A DNA stretch of 64,000 bases from Arthrobacter gandavensis (GCF_009192735.1 NZ_VTFU01000001.1:248001-312000), one strand, 5' to 3'; positions 41,355 to 51,340 are shown, counted from the first letter of the stretch. Program-made: numbers and translations. The notes: generated from the sequence alone by a model not told the origin.

Positions 41355-41406
41355 CCGCGCACCGTCCGTGCGCGGCCAAGCCCCTTGCATGTCGAGGGGC
41401 TTTTGT
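41354..41406 (+). terminator. Leader hairpin and attenuator terminator of leuS
   Basis: Stem 1: GCCGCGCAC (41354-41362) with GTGCGCGGC (41368-41376), 9 bp perfect, starting in the leader stop codon. Stem 2: AAGCCCCT (41378-41385) with AGGGGCTT (41395-41402), followed by TTGTGTGT, an intrinsic terminator about 105 bases before the leuS start. TTCCCTC of the leader (41336-41342) could instead pair with GAGGGG (41394-41399) and break stem 2; which alternative pairing acts as antiterminator is not clear by eye. Confidence 0.72.
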
Positions 41407-41511
41407 GTGTCTGGGGGAGAGCGTGACGGAACTTGAGTTTTATGCGGCGGGACCGGCAGGGACCGGCAACCGCGGATCAACAGGATTTCTTTGAGGACAG
41501 AGGCGACAAGA

Positions 41512-44010
41512 GTGAGTACGCAGTCACAGACCGATGAGTCTGAAGAGGCCGTCTACAGTTTTGCGGACATCGAGCAGAAGTGGCCGGCAGTCTGGGATGA
41601 GCTGGGTGTTTTTAAGCCCGTCGACGACGGTTCCAAGGAACGCCGCTATGTGCTGGACATGTTCCCGTACCCGTCCGGTGACCTGCACATGGGCCACGCC
41701 GAGGCGTTTGCCATGGGCGACGTCGTCGCGCGTTACTGGCGTCAGCTTGGCTATGACGTGCTCCACCCGATTGGCTGGGACTCCTTCGGCCTGCCGGCCG
41801 AAAATGCAGCCATCAAGAACAACGCCCACCCCAGTGACTGGACCTACCGCAACATCGACACCCAGGCGGCGTCGTTCAAGCGTTACGCGATCAGCGTTGA
41901 CTGGTCGCGCCGGATCCAGACCTCGGACCCTGAGTACTACCGCTGGACGCAGTGGCTGTTCAAGCGCTTCTACGAGCGGGACCTGGCTTACCGGAAGAAC
42001 TCACCGGTCAACTGGTGCCCCAAGGACCAGACCGTGCTGGCCAACGAACAGGTGGTCAACGGAGCCTGTGAGCGCTGCGGCACCCAGGTCACGAAGAAGT
42101 CGCTGAATCAGTGGTACTTCAAGATCACCGATTACGCCGACCGCCTGCTCGACGACATGGACCAGCTCAAGGGCCACTGGCCCGAGCGCGTGCTGGCGAT
42201 GCAGAAGAACTGGATCGGCCGCTCCGAAGGCGCCCACGTCCGGTTCAATATCGAGGCCGACGGCGATAAGCCGGCCGAGCAGGTCACCGTCTTCACCACC
42301 CGCCCGGACACCCTGGCCGGGGCCACGTTCTTCGTGGTCGCCGCCGACGCACCGCTGGCCGTGGAACTGACCACTGACGAGCACATGGATGCCCTGTTGG
42401 ACTACCGCGAGCAGGTCAAGGCACTCTCGGACATCGAGCGGCAGTCCACCGAACGGGTCAAGACCGGTGTCTTCACCGGCCGTTACGCCGTCAACCCGCT
42501 CAACGGCGAAAAGCTGCCCGTCTGGGCCGCCGACTACGTGCTGGCCGACTACGGCACCGGCGCCATCATGGCAGTGCCCGCGCACGACCAGCGCGACCTG
42601 GACTTCGCCAAGACCTTCGACCTGCCCGTCCGCGCCGTCCTGGACACCGGTGAAGAGGATCCGGCGGAGACCGGCGTTGCCACCACCGGTGAAGGCACCC
42701 TGATCAACTCCGGGACGCTGGACGGACTGCCGAAGTCCGAGGCCATCCCGGCCGCCATCAAGATGCTCGAGGAGCAGGGCACCGGCGAGAAGTTCGTGAA
42801 CTTCCGGCTGCGCGACTGGCTGCTCTCCCGCCAGCGGTTCTGGGGCACCCCCATTCCGATCATTCACTGCGAAAACTGCGGCGAGGTTCCGGTCCCGGAT
42901 GACCAGCTGCCGGTCACGCTGCCCACCGGTCTCAAAGGTGAGGCGCTGGCCCCGAAGGGTACGTCACCGCTGGCCTCCGTGGACGAGTGGGTCAACGTTT
43001 CCTGCCCCAAGTGCGACGGTCCGGCCAAGCGCGACACCGACACCATGGACACCTTCGTGGACTCGTCCTGGTACTTCATGCGCTTTGTCTCCCCGCACTA
43101 CACCGACGGACCGTTTGATCCGGAAGCAGCGAAGAACTGGATGCCCGTGGGCCAGTACGTGGGCGGCGTCGAGCACGCCATCCTGCACCTGCTGTACGCG
43201 CGTTTCTTCACCAAGGTGGTCCATGACATGGGGCTGCTGGAGGCCAGCGAGCCGTTCAGTTCACTGCTGAACCAGGGCCAGGTGCTGAACGGCGGCAAGG
43301 CGATGTCCAAGTCGCTGGGCAACGGCGTGGACCTGGGCCAGCAGCTGGACAAATTCGGGGTCGACGCCGTGCGCCTGACCATGATCTTCGCCTCCCCGCC
43401 GGAGGACGACGTCGACTGGGCTGACGTTTCACCGTCCGGCTCGGCCAAGTTCCTGGCCCGCGCCTGGCGCCTGGGGCAGGCAGTGACCAGCGAACCCGGC
43501 GTGGACTTCTCCACCGGTGACAAGAAGCTGCGCGCGCTGACCCACCGCACCGTTGCCGATGCCACCGAACTGCTGGAGAACAACAAGTTCAACGTGGTGG
43601 TGGCCCGGACCATGGAACTGGTCAATGCCACCCGCAAGGCGATCGATTCCGGCGTCGGCGGAGCGGATCCCGCGGTCCGCGAGGCCGCCGAGACCGTGGC
43701 GATCATCCTGAGCCTGTTCGCCCCCTACACGGCCGAAGACCTGTGGTCCCTGCTGGGCCGCCCGGCTTCAGTGGCGAACGCCGGCTGGCCCGCCGTGGAC
43801 GAGGCGCTGCTGGTGCAGGATACGGTGACCGCCGTCGTCCAGGTGCAGGGCAAGGTCCGCGACCGCCTTGAGGTGCCCGCCGACATCAGCGAGGAGGACC
43901 TGCGCGAACTGGCGCTGGCCTCCGAGCCGGTGAAGAAGGCACTGGACGGGCGGGACATCCGCACCGTGATCGTGCGCGCGCCGAAGCTCGTCAACGTCGT
44001 TCCGGCGTAG
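41512..44010 (+). CDS. leuS: Leucyl-tRNA synthetase
   Basis: An 832-residue class I synthetase that charges tRNA-Leu. The HIGH-type motif is [10 protein letters not shown] near residue 56. The CP1 editing domain has [16 protein letters not shown] and [17 protein letters not shown]. The KMSKS region reads [14 protein letters not shown], with Ala for the first Lys position. GTG 41512 is preferred, with GAGG 8 bases upstream, over TTG 41491. It lies downstream of the leucine leader and attenuator; the sigma-factor locus is divergent. degV follows after 54 bases. Confidence 0.97.
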   Translation: MSTQSQTDESEEAVYSFADIEQKWPAVWDELGVFKPVDDGSKERRYVLDMFPYPSGDLHMGHAEAFAMGDVVARYWRQLGYDVLHPIGWDSFGLPAENAAIKNNAHPSDWTYRNIDTQAASFKRYAISVDWSRRIQTSDPEYYRWTQWLFKRFYERDLAYRKNSPVNWCPKDQTVLANEQVVNGACERCGTQVTKKSLNQWYFKITDYADRLLDDMDQLKGHWPERVLAMQKNWIGRSEGAHVRFNIEADGDKPAEQVTVFTTRPDTLAGATFFVVAADAPLAVELTTDEHMDALLDYREQVKALSDIERQSTERVKTGVFTGRYAVNPLNGEKLPVWAADYVLADYGTGAIMAVPAHDQRDLDFAKTFDLPVRAVLDTGEEDPAETGVATTGEGTLINSGTLDGLPKSEAIPAAIKMLEEQGTGEKFVNFRLRDWLLSRQRFWGTPIPIIHCENCGEVPVPDDQLPVTLPTGLKGEALAPKGTSPLASVDEWVNVSCPKCDGPAKRDTDTMDTFVDSSWYFMRFVSPHYTDGPFDPEAAKNWMPVGQYVGGVEHAILHLLYARFFTKVVHDMGLLEASEPFSSLLNQGQVLNGGKAMSKSLGNGVDLGQQLDKFGVDAVRLTMIFASPPEDDVDWADVSPSGSAKFLARAWRLGQAVTSEPGVDFSTGDKKLRALTHRTVADATELLENNKFNVVVARTMELVNATRKAIDSGVGGADPAVREAAETVAIILSLFAPYTAEDLWSLLGRPASVANAGWPAVDEALLVQDTVTAVVQVQGKVRDRLEVPADISEEDLRELALASEPVKKALDGRDIRTVIVRAPKLVNVVPA

Positions 44011-44064
44011 GCTGGCGCTCGGGCACGGGATCAAGCACCAACGGGCAAACGGCACGGGAGACGG

Positions 44065-45069
44065 ATGAACGCGGACTGGCTGGAAAAGCTGAGCCAGCGT
44101 GCGAAACGGGGACGGCTGCGCGACGCCGGAGCCGCCCCCGCACCGCGGGTCGGCGTCGTCACCGACTCCGCCGCCGCACTGCCTGAAAACTGGGCCGCTT
44201 CCGCATCAGTAACTGACCTGGTGCGGGTGGTCTCCATGCCGGTCATGATCGGCGACCAGATTTACGGCGAGGGCACCGACCGCATGATCGGCGCCCTCGC
44301 TCTGGCGTTGGCGCAGGGATCGGACGTGCGGACCTCCCGCCCGTCACCGGGACAATTTGAGGCTGCGTATGCGGAACTGGCTGCCGCCGGCTGCTCCTCG
44401 GTGGTGTCCCTGCACCTGTCCGGTGAGCTGTCCGGAACGGTGGACGCGGCCCGGCTCGCGGCCCGCTCGGCGAGTATTCCCGTCACCGTCATCGACACTT
44501 CCACTGTGGCAATGGGCGTGGGGTTTGCCGTGGCAGCGGCGGCGGAAACCGCGCGCGACGGCGGTTCAGCGGAGTCGGTTGCTGAAGCGGCCCGGGCGGC
44601 GGCGGGGTCCGCGAGCATCCTCTTTTATGTCCCCAGCCTGGAGCAGCTGCGCCGCGGCGGCCGGATCAGTGCTGCCGCGGGCTGGTTTGGCACCCTTTTT
44701 GCGGTGAAGCCGATCCTCGTGGTGCGTGGAGGAAAGATCGTGCCGCTGGAGCGGGTGCGCTCCGCTCCGCGTGCCCTGCTGCGGTTGACCGAGCTGGTGC
44801 AGCAGGACATTTCCGCCCGCTCCGGGCGGGTGCGTGTTGCCGTGCACCACTTCGGCAACGAAGGGGAGGCCGAGCGCCTGGCCGGTACCATCACAGATGC
44901 TTCCCCCGACATCGAGCTGACGATCTGCTCCCTGCCCGCCGTCCTCGCGGCGCATGCCGGTTTGGGTGTTTTGGCGGTGGCGGTGGCCGGGGAAACCGAG
45001 GCTCCGGGACATACCTCTGACCCGCCGCCGGGTGAACGTCCCCAAGAGGGGCCCTCCTCGCTGGAATAA
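44065..45069 (+). CDS. DegV family fatty-acid-binding protein
   Basis: A 334-residue protein of the DegV family, which binds fatty acids. In Gram-positives, FakB members of this fold present fatty acid to the FakA kinase. The N-terminal motif is VGVVTDSAAALPENW, the fatty-acid pocket signature is TSRPSPGQFEAAYAELAAAG with SLHLSGELSGTVDAARLAA, and IDTSTVAMGVGF follows. The C-terminal ~25 residues are Pro/Glu-rich. No fakA gene is adjacent. It probably reads through from leuS. Confidence 0.87.
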   Translation: MNADWLEKLSQRAKRGRLRDAGAAPAPRVGVVTDSAAALPENWAASASVTDLVRVVSMPVMIGDQIYGEGTDRMIGALALALAQGSDVRTSRPSPGQFEAAYAELAAAGCSSVVSLHLSGELSGTVDAARLAARSASIPVTVIDTSTVAMGVGFAVAAAAETARDGGSAESVAEAARAAAGSASILFYVPSLEQLRRGGRISAAAGWFGTLFAVKPILVVRGGKIVPLERVRSAPRALLRLTELVQQDISARSGRVRVAVHHFGNEGEAERLAGTITDASPDIELTICSLPAVLAAHAGLGVLAVAVAGETEAPGHTSDPPPGERPQEGPSSLE

Positions 45070-45185
45070 CGGATCGCTGTCGCTTGTCCTGCACAGGTCA
45101 CCCGGTTGCCACTGTGTGAGGGGCACTTTCCTCGAGAGCAGCGCCGCCAGACCGGGTTACCCGTTCCCGGGTCTAGGTTTTGGGC

Positions 45186-46100
45186 ATGGCAAACCACCGC
45201 TGGGAAACCTCCCCGCCCATGTCCCCGCTGTCAGTGCCGCGGGCGGGCCAGGCATCCTTTGACGGCTCGGTGGCTCCTTCGGGGGAAACCGCTGACAACG
45301 AAAACGCCGTTGATGAATTGATGGGCAGACCGCCCGGACGCCACCCGCGAAGATGGCTGCTGTCTTTTCGTGCTGCGGTTCTTGCCGTCAGCCTGCTGGT
45401 GGGAACAGTTGCCGGGCTGGTGGTTTTCAAAGGCGGAGGGCCTCCTGCGGAGGTTGCAAGCATCGAGCTGGATTCCGACCGCCCCGCCCCTCCGGCAGAA
45501 GAGGGCTCCGGAACCGCGCCCGGAGCAACCGGTTCCGCCGGTCAGGACCACGGACAGCCGACTGCTGCCGGGGATACCGCTGAATCCGCCTCACCATCGG
45601 CTGGTCCGTCGTTCTTGGTTGTGCATGTTGCCGGAGCCGTCACCAGTCCCGGAGTGGTCCGGGTACCGTCCGGAAGCCGGACGGGAGAAGCGGTTGATGC
45701 TGCCGGCGGGGCAGCTCCGGACGCGGATCTGATGGCCGTCAATCTTGCAGCTCCGCTGCAGGACGGGGCGATGGTGATCGTGCCCCGGATAGGGGAGGAA
45801 CCGGCGGCGCCTGTTGCCGGACCGGACGGTGCGGCCGGAGTTCCCGGCAGCGGTCATGGATCCGGTGTTGATGCAGGTTCCGGGCCTGGACAGGGAGCCG
45901 GAACGGGAGCGTTGGTCAACATCAACACCGCTTCGCTGCAGGAACTGGACGCCTTGCCGCGCGTCGGACCCGTGACCGCCGAACGGATCGTTGCCTGGCG
46001 CACTGAACACGGGGAATTTGCCCGACCCGAGGACATAGATGCGGTGCCCGGCATCGGAGAAGCCATGCTGGCCGCACTGCTGCCGCTCATCACGGTTTGA
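45186..46100 (+). CDS. comEA: ComEA-like DNA-binding competence protein
   Basis: A 304-residue membrane-anchored protein. One transmembrane helix lies at about residues 58-81 (WLLSFRAAVLAVSLLVGTVA). A Gly/Pro/Ser-rich spacer is followed by a SLBB domain (FLVVHVAGAVTSPGVVRVPS) and a C-terminal helix-hairpin-helix pair (LVNINTASLQELDALPRVGP, AIDAVPGIGEAML-like). ComEA binds incoming double-stranded DNA in natural transformation. A -10-like TAGGTT (45174-45179) lies 6 nt before ATG 45186, suggesting a leaderless mRNA. comEC follows. Confidence 0.88.
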   Translation: MANHRWETSPPMSPLSVPRAGQASFDGSVAPSGETADNENAVDELMGRPPGRHPRRWLLSFRAAVLAVSLLVGTVAGLVVFKGGGPPAEVASIELDSDRPAPPAEEGSGTAPGATGSAGQDHGQPTAAGDTAESASPSAGPSFLVVHVAGAVTSPGVVRVPSGSRTGEAVDAAGGAAPDADLMAVNLAAPLQDGAMVIVPRIGEEPAAPVAGPDGAAGVPGSGHGSGVDAGSGPGQGAGTGALVNINTASLQELDALPRVGPVTAERIVAWRTEHGEFARPEDIDAVPGIGEAMLAALLPLITV

Positions 46101-46113
46101 CTGCCGTCCCGCC

Positions 46114-48897
46114 ATGCCTGAACAGCAAGATGCCCACAACGACACCCGCAACGCGGACACAACAGAACAGGGCCGCCGCAGCCGGTGGCACCACTACTCG
46201 ACAGCGGCGATTCGCGGTCCGGCTCCGCTTTCATCCACGCGGGTGTCGTCCTCCATGGGTGGTGTGCCATCGGCTCGAGCCGTCCGGCGCCGGGCAGGGT
46301 CCGGTTACCCGCGAATGGTCAGGGACCATTTGCGGGCGCGGGTTTCGGAAGCTCCGCCGGGAATCTCGGTCCGCCCTCTGCTGGAGCTCCGGCTTGTCCC
46401 GGTGACAGCGGCTGCCTGGTCTGCTGCCGCCATTGCCGTAAGGAGTGACGGCGGTGCAGCGACAACCGCCGGCGTAGCCCTTGCCGTGGCGGCGGCAGTC
46501 CTGCTCGCGGTGGCGTTGCTGGGCTCAAACAGGAAATTGCCGGCCTCAACCGGGAAAACGAAAGGCGTCCCGGCGGCTGCGCATCCATTCCTGAAGACGG
46601 TTGCGCGGGCGGCGGCTGTACCCATGGCGGCCGCCGCCGTCGTCGTCGTCGTGTGTGCCGGCACGCACCTCACGGAAAGGACAGCCGGACCGATCAGCAC
46701 CGCCATTGCCGAAGGTGGAACCATCACCGGAGACTTTCGCGCACTGACCGACGCACGGGCCGCGGCCGCCGACGGCTTCAGCGGGAAGCCCCGGTACCTC
46801 GTGGAAGCAGTGCTGGAGGAAGCCACCAGTGCCGGCCAGCGCTTCAGCTCGGCGGCGACAATTTTGGTCATTGGAGGGGAAGGGTTCAGCAGCGTTCATC
46901 TTGGTGATGCCTTCAGCACGTCAGGACCGCTTCAGGCCACTGATCCGGGCGAGCGTTCGGTTGCTGTTCTCTATGCCAACGGAGCACCAGATGTCATCCC
47001 GGCCGACGGCTGGTACGGACAGACCGCCCGCATTCGCACCGCCTTTGCAGCTGCCGCCGCCCGGTACCCGGAGGTCTACGGCGGGGACGCCGCCGGGCTG
47101 CTGCCGGGCATGGCGCTGGGGGATCGGAGCACACTGGATCCGTCGCTGGAAACGGCCATGAAGAATACCGGGCTAACCCACATTGTGGCGGTATCAGGCG
47201 CAAACTGCGGTTTCCTCCTGGCCTTCGTTTTCCTCCTTGCCCGGACACTGCGGCTGCCGCGCAGTGCCGCCGCGGCCGCAGGTATCCTGGCACTGCTCGG
47301 CTTTGTCCTGGTGGTCAGGCCCGACGCGAGTGTCCTGAGAGCTGCAGTCATGGGGAGTCTGGGAACGCTGGCAGTTTTGTCCGGACGGGGAAAACTGCCC
47401 GCATCACTGCTGTGCCTCTCCATTACCGTGCTGCTTGCCGTGGACCCGTGGCTCAGCGGCAGCTACGCCTTCATTCTGTCGGTCCTGGCTACTGCCGGAC
47501 TGATCCTGCTCGGGCCGCGGCTGACAAAACTGCTGTCCGGCTATCTGCCATGGCCGCTGGCGGCGGCACTGGCGGTTCCGCTGGCCGCGCAGTTCTTCTG
47601 CGCTCCGGTCCTGGTGCTGCTGCAGCCGCAGGTTCCGCTTTTCTCGCTGCCGGCCAACGTCGCCGTAGCCCCCGTCATCCCACTGGTGACGATTGCGGGA
47701 ATGGGGGCAGCAGTGCTGGCTTCCACGGTCCCGGTGCTGGCCGGCCCTCTCCTGGTTGCAGCAGGCGCCGGAGCAGCTTGGACTGCCTTTGTCGCCCGAT
47801 TCTTCGACGGCCTCCCGGGCTCGCTGCTGCCCTGGCCCGGGGGAGTGGCCGGCGCACTTTTCATGGCGGCCGTGGCTGCTGCCGGAGTTGGGCTGCTGTG
47901 GTGGGTTGGACGACGGGACTCGGCTGTTCAGTCACCTCGGAGTGCAACTGCTCATAGGGGTTCCGGACGCTCAAAAGGCCCTCCACCAGCCGGGCCGGCT
48001 TGGCGCAGCACCACAGCGGTAGCCACTGTGCTCTTACTCCTGCCGTCTTCCGCCGTCGTTGCCTGGGACCGGTTGTGGCCCCGTCCAGCACCGGTCTCGT
48101 GGATGATGGCTGCCTGCGATGTGGGCCAGGGTGATGGGTTGGTGGTGAACACCGGCCCCGCCAGCGCCATCGTGATCGATGCCGGCCCCGATCCACAGGC
48201 CATGGATCACTGTCTTCGCCGGTTGAAAGTGGACACTGTGGACCTTTTCATCCTGTCCCATGCCCACCTGGACCATTACGGCGGAGCTGCCGGCGTGCTG
48301 CAGGGACGCCGTGTCGAGCGCATCGCGTATTCCACAGCCGAGCGGCAACTTTCCGGACCACTCCGGGAAGTGCTAGACGAGTCCGGAGCGGAGGCGGTCC
48401 CGCTGAAAGCAGGAATGTCCTCCACCGCCGGAGCAGTGCGATGGGAGGTCCTGTGGCCGCCCGGAAACGGTGAATTTCAGGGGACTGAGAATGATGCCAG
48501 TGCCGTTGTGCTGATCACTGTGGATCGGGACGGCCGCGGCCCGGAATCCCAGCCCGCCGGACCCGATCTCACGCTTCTGCTCACCGGAGACATTGAAGAG
48601 GAGGCTTCAGCGCGTCTGCTGGCTGCCAATGCGCGTTTGGTGGACGACGGAGTCGATGTCCTGAAAGTGCCGCACCATGGAGCGCGCAACGGTGGCACCC
48701 AGTTGATCGAAAAGCTCCAGCCGCGTCTTGCACTAATCTCGGTCGGTGCCGACAACGACTACGGCCATCCCGCTCCGTCAATCCTTCGGTCTCTGCAGGA
48801 GACCGGCACCATCGTCGCCCGTACGGACCTGCTGGGTTCGGTCGTCCTCGAAACCGATGGCACCGTGCTGCGGGTCAAGAGCTTGGAGTCCAGGTGA
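46114..48897 (+). CDS. comEC: ComEC/Rec2 family competence DNA-uptake channel
   Basis: A protein of about 927 residues with around ten membrane segments. The central Competence domain has GLLPGMALGDRSTLDPSLE and TGLTHIVAVSGANCGFLLAF. The C-terminal metallo-beta-lactamase-like domain starts near residue 665 (MAACDVGQGDGLVVNTGPAS) with the metal motif LSHAHLDHYGGAAG and later TGDIEEEA and KVPHHGARNG. ComEC carries single-stranded DNA across the membrane. ATG 46114 gives a 13-base gap from comEA; the first ~95 residues are poorly conserved, so a later start is possible. No other competence genes are near; holA lies beyond the flavin reductase. Confidence 0.88.
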   Translation: MPEQQDAHNDTRNADTTEQGRRSRWHHYSTAAIRGPAPLSSTRVSSSMGGVPSARAVRRRAGSGYPRMVRDHLRARVSEAPPGISVRPLLELRLVPVTAAAWSAAAIAVRSDGGAATTAGVALAVAAAVLLAVALLGSNRKLPASTGKTKGVPAAAHPFLKTVARAAAVPMAAAAVVVVVCAGTHLTERTAGPISTAIAEGGTITGDFRALTDARAAAADGFSGKPRYLVEAVLEEATSAGQRFSSAATILVIGGEGFSSVHLGDAFSTSGPLQATDPGERSVAVLYANGAPDVIPADGWYGQTARIRTAFAAAAARYPEVYGGDAAGLLPGMALGDRSTLDPSLETAMKNTGLTHIVAVSGANCGFLLAFVFLLARTLRLPRSAAAAAGILALLGFVLVVRPDASVLRAAVMGSLGTLAVLSGRGKLPASLLCLSITVLLAVDPWLSGSYAFILSVLATAGLILLGPRLTKLLSGYLPWPLAAALAVPLAAQFFCAPVLVLLQPQVPLFSLPANVAVAPVIPLVTIAGMGAAVLASTVPVLAGPLLVAAGAGAAWTAFVARFFDGLPGSLLPWPGGVAGALFMAAVAAAGVGLLWWVGRRDSAVQSPRSATAHRGSGRSKGPPPAGPAWRSTTAVATVLLLLPSSAVVAWDRLWPRPAPVSWMMAACDVGQGDGLVVNTGPASAIVIDAGPDPQAMDHCLRRLKVDTVDLFILSHAHLDHYGGAAGVLQGRRVERIAYSTAERQLSGPLREVLDESGAEAVPLKAGMSSTAGAVRWEVLWPPGNGEFQGTENDASAVVLITVDRDGRGPESQPAGPDLTLLLTGDIEEEASARLLAANARLVDDGVDVLKVPHHGARNGGTQLIEKLQPRLALISVGADNDYGHPAPSILRSLQETGTIVARTDLLGSVVLETDGTVLRVKSLESR

Positions 48898-49018
48898 ACG
48901 CCTCCATCCGGGTGGTTTCCCGGAAGCTGCTGGTGGTTCATCTTCGTGCAGCTGGGCCTGGGATAAAGCCCGGAACGTTCACCCACAGTTCGAAAGATCA
49001 GGATGCACAAAAGAGTGC

Positions 49019-49047
49019 GGGGACGTCCACACCGGTTGGACGTCCCC
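49019..49047. terminator. Bidirectional terminator comEC / flavin reductase
   Basis: GGGGACGTCCA (49019-49029) pairs with TGGACGTCCCC (49037-49047), 11 bp perfect, followed on the plus strand by TTCTCTGCCTTATTGTT. It lies between convergent genes. The rest of the 159-base spacer holds nothing else I recognise. Confidence 0.82.
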
Positions 49048-49056
49048 TTCTCTGCC

Positions 49057-49683
49057 TTATTGTTCCGTTCCCGGAGTGAAATGCCCCGGCCACTCTGATG
49101 TTCGGATTCTCTTGATCTCACGGACTTCCCCCAGCATGCTCCATTCATCCAGGCCAAGGCGTGAGAGAGGCTCAAGCTGATGGATTCTGGGGTGATCGCC
49201 GTCGAGGAACTCAGACAGGACGGCTGCATGAGTCACCCGGCCGAAAATGATGGTGCAGTCTCCCATGGGCAGGATGAGGTGGGTTTTGCATTCCAGGGCC
49301 ACCGGAGATTCCTTCACCCGCGGAGGCGAAACAGTCAGGCTTTCTTCGCGTGTCAGGCCTGCGGCGTCGAACTCGCTGACTTCCGGCGGAAAGCTTGTTC
49401 CAGTGGCGTTTACTTCAGCCATCAGGCTCGCCGGGGACATGTTCACGACAAACTCACCCGTGGCCCGGATGTTGCGTAACGAGTCCTTCTCTCCAACCGA
49501 TGTGAACTGGATGATGGGCGGATGCACCGAAGAAACGGTGAAAAAAGAGTGGGGAGCCAGATTGTCGATGCCCTCCGCAGACTGGGTGGACACCCAGGCA
49601 ATCGGCCGGGGGACCACGACGGAAGTCAGCAGGCGGTAGAAATCACCGGAGGGCATCTCTTCGGGGTCAAAGTATGTGCGCAC
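49057..49683 (-). CDS. Flavin reductase family protein (flavoredoxin-like)
   Basis: A 208-residue FMN-binding split-barrel protein of the flavin reductase/flavoredoxin family. Signatures are FYRLLTSVVVPRPIAWVST at the N-terminus, NLAPHSFFTVSSVHPPIIQF, and DSLRNIRATGEFVVNM. The partner enzyme is unknown; members act as NAD(P)H:flavin reductases or simple FMN redox proteins. GTG 49683 follows a minus-strand -10-like TAGTCT (49695-49690) by 6 nt, suggesting a leaderless transcript, though GGAG is also present. It is divergent from holA. Confidence 0.85.
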   Translation of the reverse strand: MRTYFDPEEMPSGDFYRLLTSVVVPRPIAWVSTQSAEGIDNLAPHSFFTVSSVHPPIIQFTSVGEKDSLRNIRATGEFVVNMSPASLMAEVNATGTSFPPEVSEFDAAGLTREESLTVSPPRVKESPVALECKTHLILPMGDCTIIFGRVTHAAVLSEFLDGDHPRIHQLEPLSRLGLDEWSMLGEVREIKRIRTSEWPGHFTPGTEQ

Positions 49684-49779
49684 TGCTCCAGACTAGCCAT
49701 GCGGCCCCACCCGGGGCAGGTAGTGTTGGAGTGTCCCCCAAACGTAGTTCCGCCGTCTTATCCCAGGAGTCTGTTCGCT

Positions 49780-50829
49780 GTGAATCCGGCCGTCCCGTCC
49801 GCAAAGCGAAGCACCGCGAAATCCCCGGCAAAGTCCACCGGCAAGTCAGCGGGAAAGACCGTCTCCTGGCGTGAGGTGGAACCGGCGCCCGTTGTGCTGC
49901 TGAGCGGCCCCGAGGACTACCTTGCCGGCCGCGCCATGGAACGGATCCGCACCACACTAAGGCAGGCCCAGCCTGACACGGAGCTGGTCCGCATGGACGC
50001 TTCCACCTATGCCGCCGGTGAGCTCACGCTGCAGTCCAGCCCTTCGCTGTTCGGCGAAGCAAAACTCATCGAGGTCTCGAACCTTGCCGCGATGAACGAT
50101 GAATTCCTCACCGACACCCTGACCTACCTTTCCGATCCCTCGCCGGATGCCGTCCTGGTGCTGCATCACGGCGGCGGTAACCGCGGCAAGAAACTGCTGG
50201 ACGCCGTCAAGGCAACCGGTGCCCCCGTGGTGGAGTGCCAGCCGTTCAAGAAGGACGCCGAAAAGCTGGACTTCGTCGCGCAGGAATTCAAAGCAGCCCG
50301 CCGGAGGATTGACCCCTCGGCCGCACGGTCGCTTGTGGCTGCAGTCGGATCCAAACTGGCTGACCTTGCAGCGGCCTGCCGGCAGCTGATCAACGATGCC
50401 ACGGGAGAGATCAGCGAAGAGCTCGTCGAGAAGTACTACGGCGGGCGGGTGGAAGCCACCGCCTTCAAGGTTGCCGATGCGGCACTGGCCGGACGCGGCG
50501 GACAGGCGCTGTCCATGCTGCGCCACGCCCTGGACACCGGCGTCGACCCGGTGCCGCTGGTTGGCGCGCTGGCCATGAAGGTGCGGGCCGTGGCCAAGGT
50601 TGCCAATCTGCGCGGTTCCTCGGCTTCGATGGCGAAGGAACTGGGCATGGCCCCGTGGCAGGTGGACCAAGCCCGTCGCGATGCCCAGCACTGGTCCCAG
50701 GAATCGCTGATCAAGGCCGTGCAGGTGCTCGCCGAGGCAGACGCTCAGGTCAAGGGCGCAGGCCGGGACCCGGTGTACGCCGTGGAGCACGCCGTGACGG
50801 TCATCTCCCTTGCCGCGGCTGGCCGCTAA
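49780..50829 (+). CDS. holA: DNA polymerase III delta subunit
   Basis: A 349-residue clamp-loader subunit that opens the beta sliding clamp. After a Lys/Ser-rich tail (AKRSTAKSPAKSTGKSAGKT) the AAA-like domain begins VVLLSGPEDYLAGRAMERI. DASTYAAGELTLQSSPSLFG and the C-terminal collar segment LSMLRHALDTGVDPVPLVGA are typical. GTG 49780 is chosen with CCAGGAGT upstream. A plus-strand -10-like TAGTGT sits near 49721. It is next to comEC and convergent with rpsT, a conserved neighbourhood (comEC-holA-rpsT-lepA). Confidence 0.92.
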   Translation: MNPAVPSAKRSTAKSPAKSTGKSAGKTVSWREVEPAPVVLLSGPEDYLAGRAMERIRTTLRQAQPDTELVRMDASTYAAGELTLQSSPSLFGEAKLIEVSNLAAMNDEFLTDTLTYLSDPSPDAVLVLHHGGGNRGKKLLDAVKATGAPVVECQPFKKDAEKLDFVAQEFKAARRRIDPSAARSLVAAVGSKLADLAAACRQLINDATGEISEELVEKYYGGRVEATAFKVADAALAGRGGQALSMLRHALDTGVDPVPLVGALAMKVRAVAKVANLRGSSASMAKELGMAPWQVDQARRDAQHWSQESLIKAVQVLAEADAQVKGAGRDPVYAVEHAVTVISLAAAGR

Positions 50830-50879
50830 ACGAAGGTACTAATCGGGTGGGAAGGCCTGTAACCAACCCCTTAAAGCAA

Positions 50880-50909
50880 TCCGGCCGGCCCCCGAAGGGA
50901 CCGGCCGGA
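50880..50909. terminator. Bidirectional terminator holA / rpsT
   Basis: TCCGGCCGG (50880-50888) pairs with CCGGCCGGA (50901-50909), with CCC/GGG inside the loop extending the stem. It lies about 28 bases beyond the rpsT stop on the minus strand and 50 beyond holA. There is no long T run on either side. Confidence 0.75.
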
Positions 50910-50937
50910 CCGATAAGACTAAAGCAAAAACAACTGC

Positions 50938-51198
50938 TTAGAGCGCGCGGACCTTCTTGGAGATGGCCGACTTGCGGTTTGCGGCGTTGTTCTTGTGGAT
51001 GACACCCTTGCTGACGGCCTTGTCCAGCTTGCGGCTGGCACTGGCCACCGCTGCGACTGCTGCATCCTTGTCGTTGGCCTTGAGGGCAACGTCAACGGAG
51101 CGGATTGCGGTCTTCAGCTCGGACTTCACCGAGTTGTTACGCATGCGCGCCTTCTCGTTGGTGAGGATGCGCTTCTTCTGGGACTTAATATTGGCCAC
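50938..51198 (-). CDS. rpsT: 30S ribosomal protein S20
   Basis: An 86-residue 16S rRNA-binding protein, highly basic. It begins [20 protein letters not shown], the family N-terminus, and ends [22 protein letters not shown] 51198 is chosen because AAAGAGAG precedes it; a longer frame reading upstream has no family similarity. It is convergent with holA and separated from the MazF-like gene by a 237-base spacer. Confidence 0.95.
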   Translation of the reverse strand: MANIKSQKKRILTNEKARMRNNSVKSELKTAIRSVDVALKANDKDAAVAAVASASRKLDKAVSKGVIHKNNAANRKSAISKKVRAL

Positions 51199-51340
51199 GT
51201 ATATAAACTCTCTTTGTATTGCGGACTTGGTCGGTGAGGGAATTTCAGCCCAGACATTGACTGAGCGGCGTGGGGATACCGTAATGGCGCCTGAACTGAA
51301 GTGCCCGTCGACCTGCGCGGACACACAGCAATAAATGTTA
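51199..51340 (-). promoter_or_regulatory. rpsT promoter and leader
   Basis: A minus-strand -10-like TAACAT (51340-51335) gives a start near 51328 and a leader of about 130 nt before rpsT. No defined fold was identified by eye. S20 is autoregulated at translation in E. coli; that is not shown here. Confidence 0.4.

Noticed and set aside
41328-41511. T-box riboswitch upstream of leuS
   Set aside because: No T-box sequence (UGGN-type antiterminator) or specifier-loop architecture is visible, and the leader peptide with Leu codons explains the terminator better.
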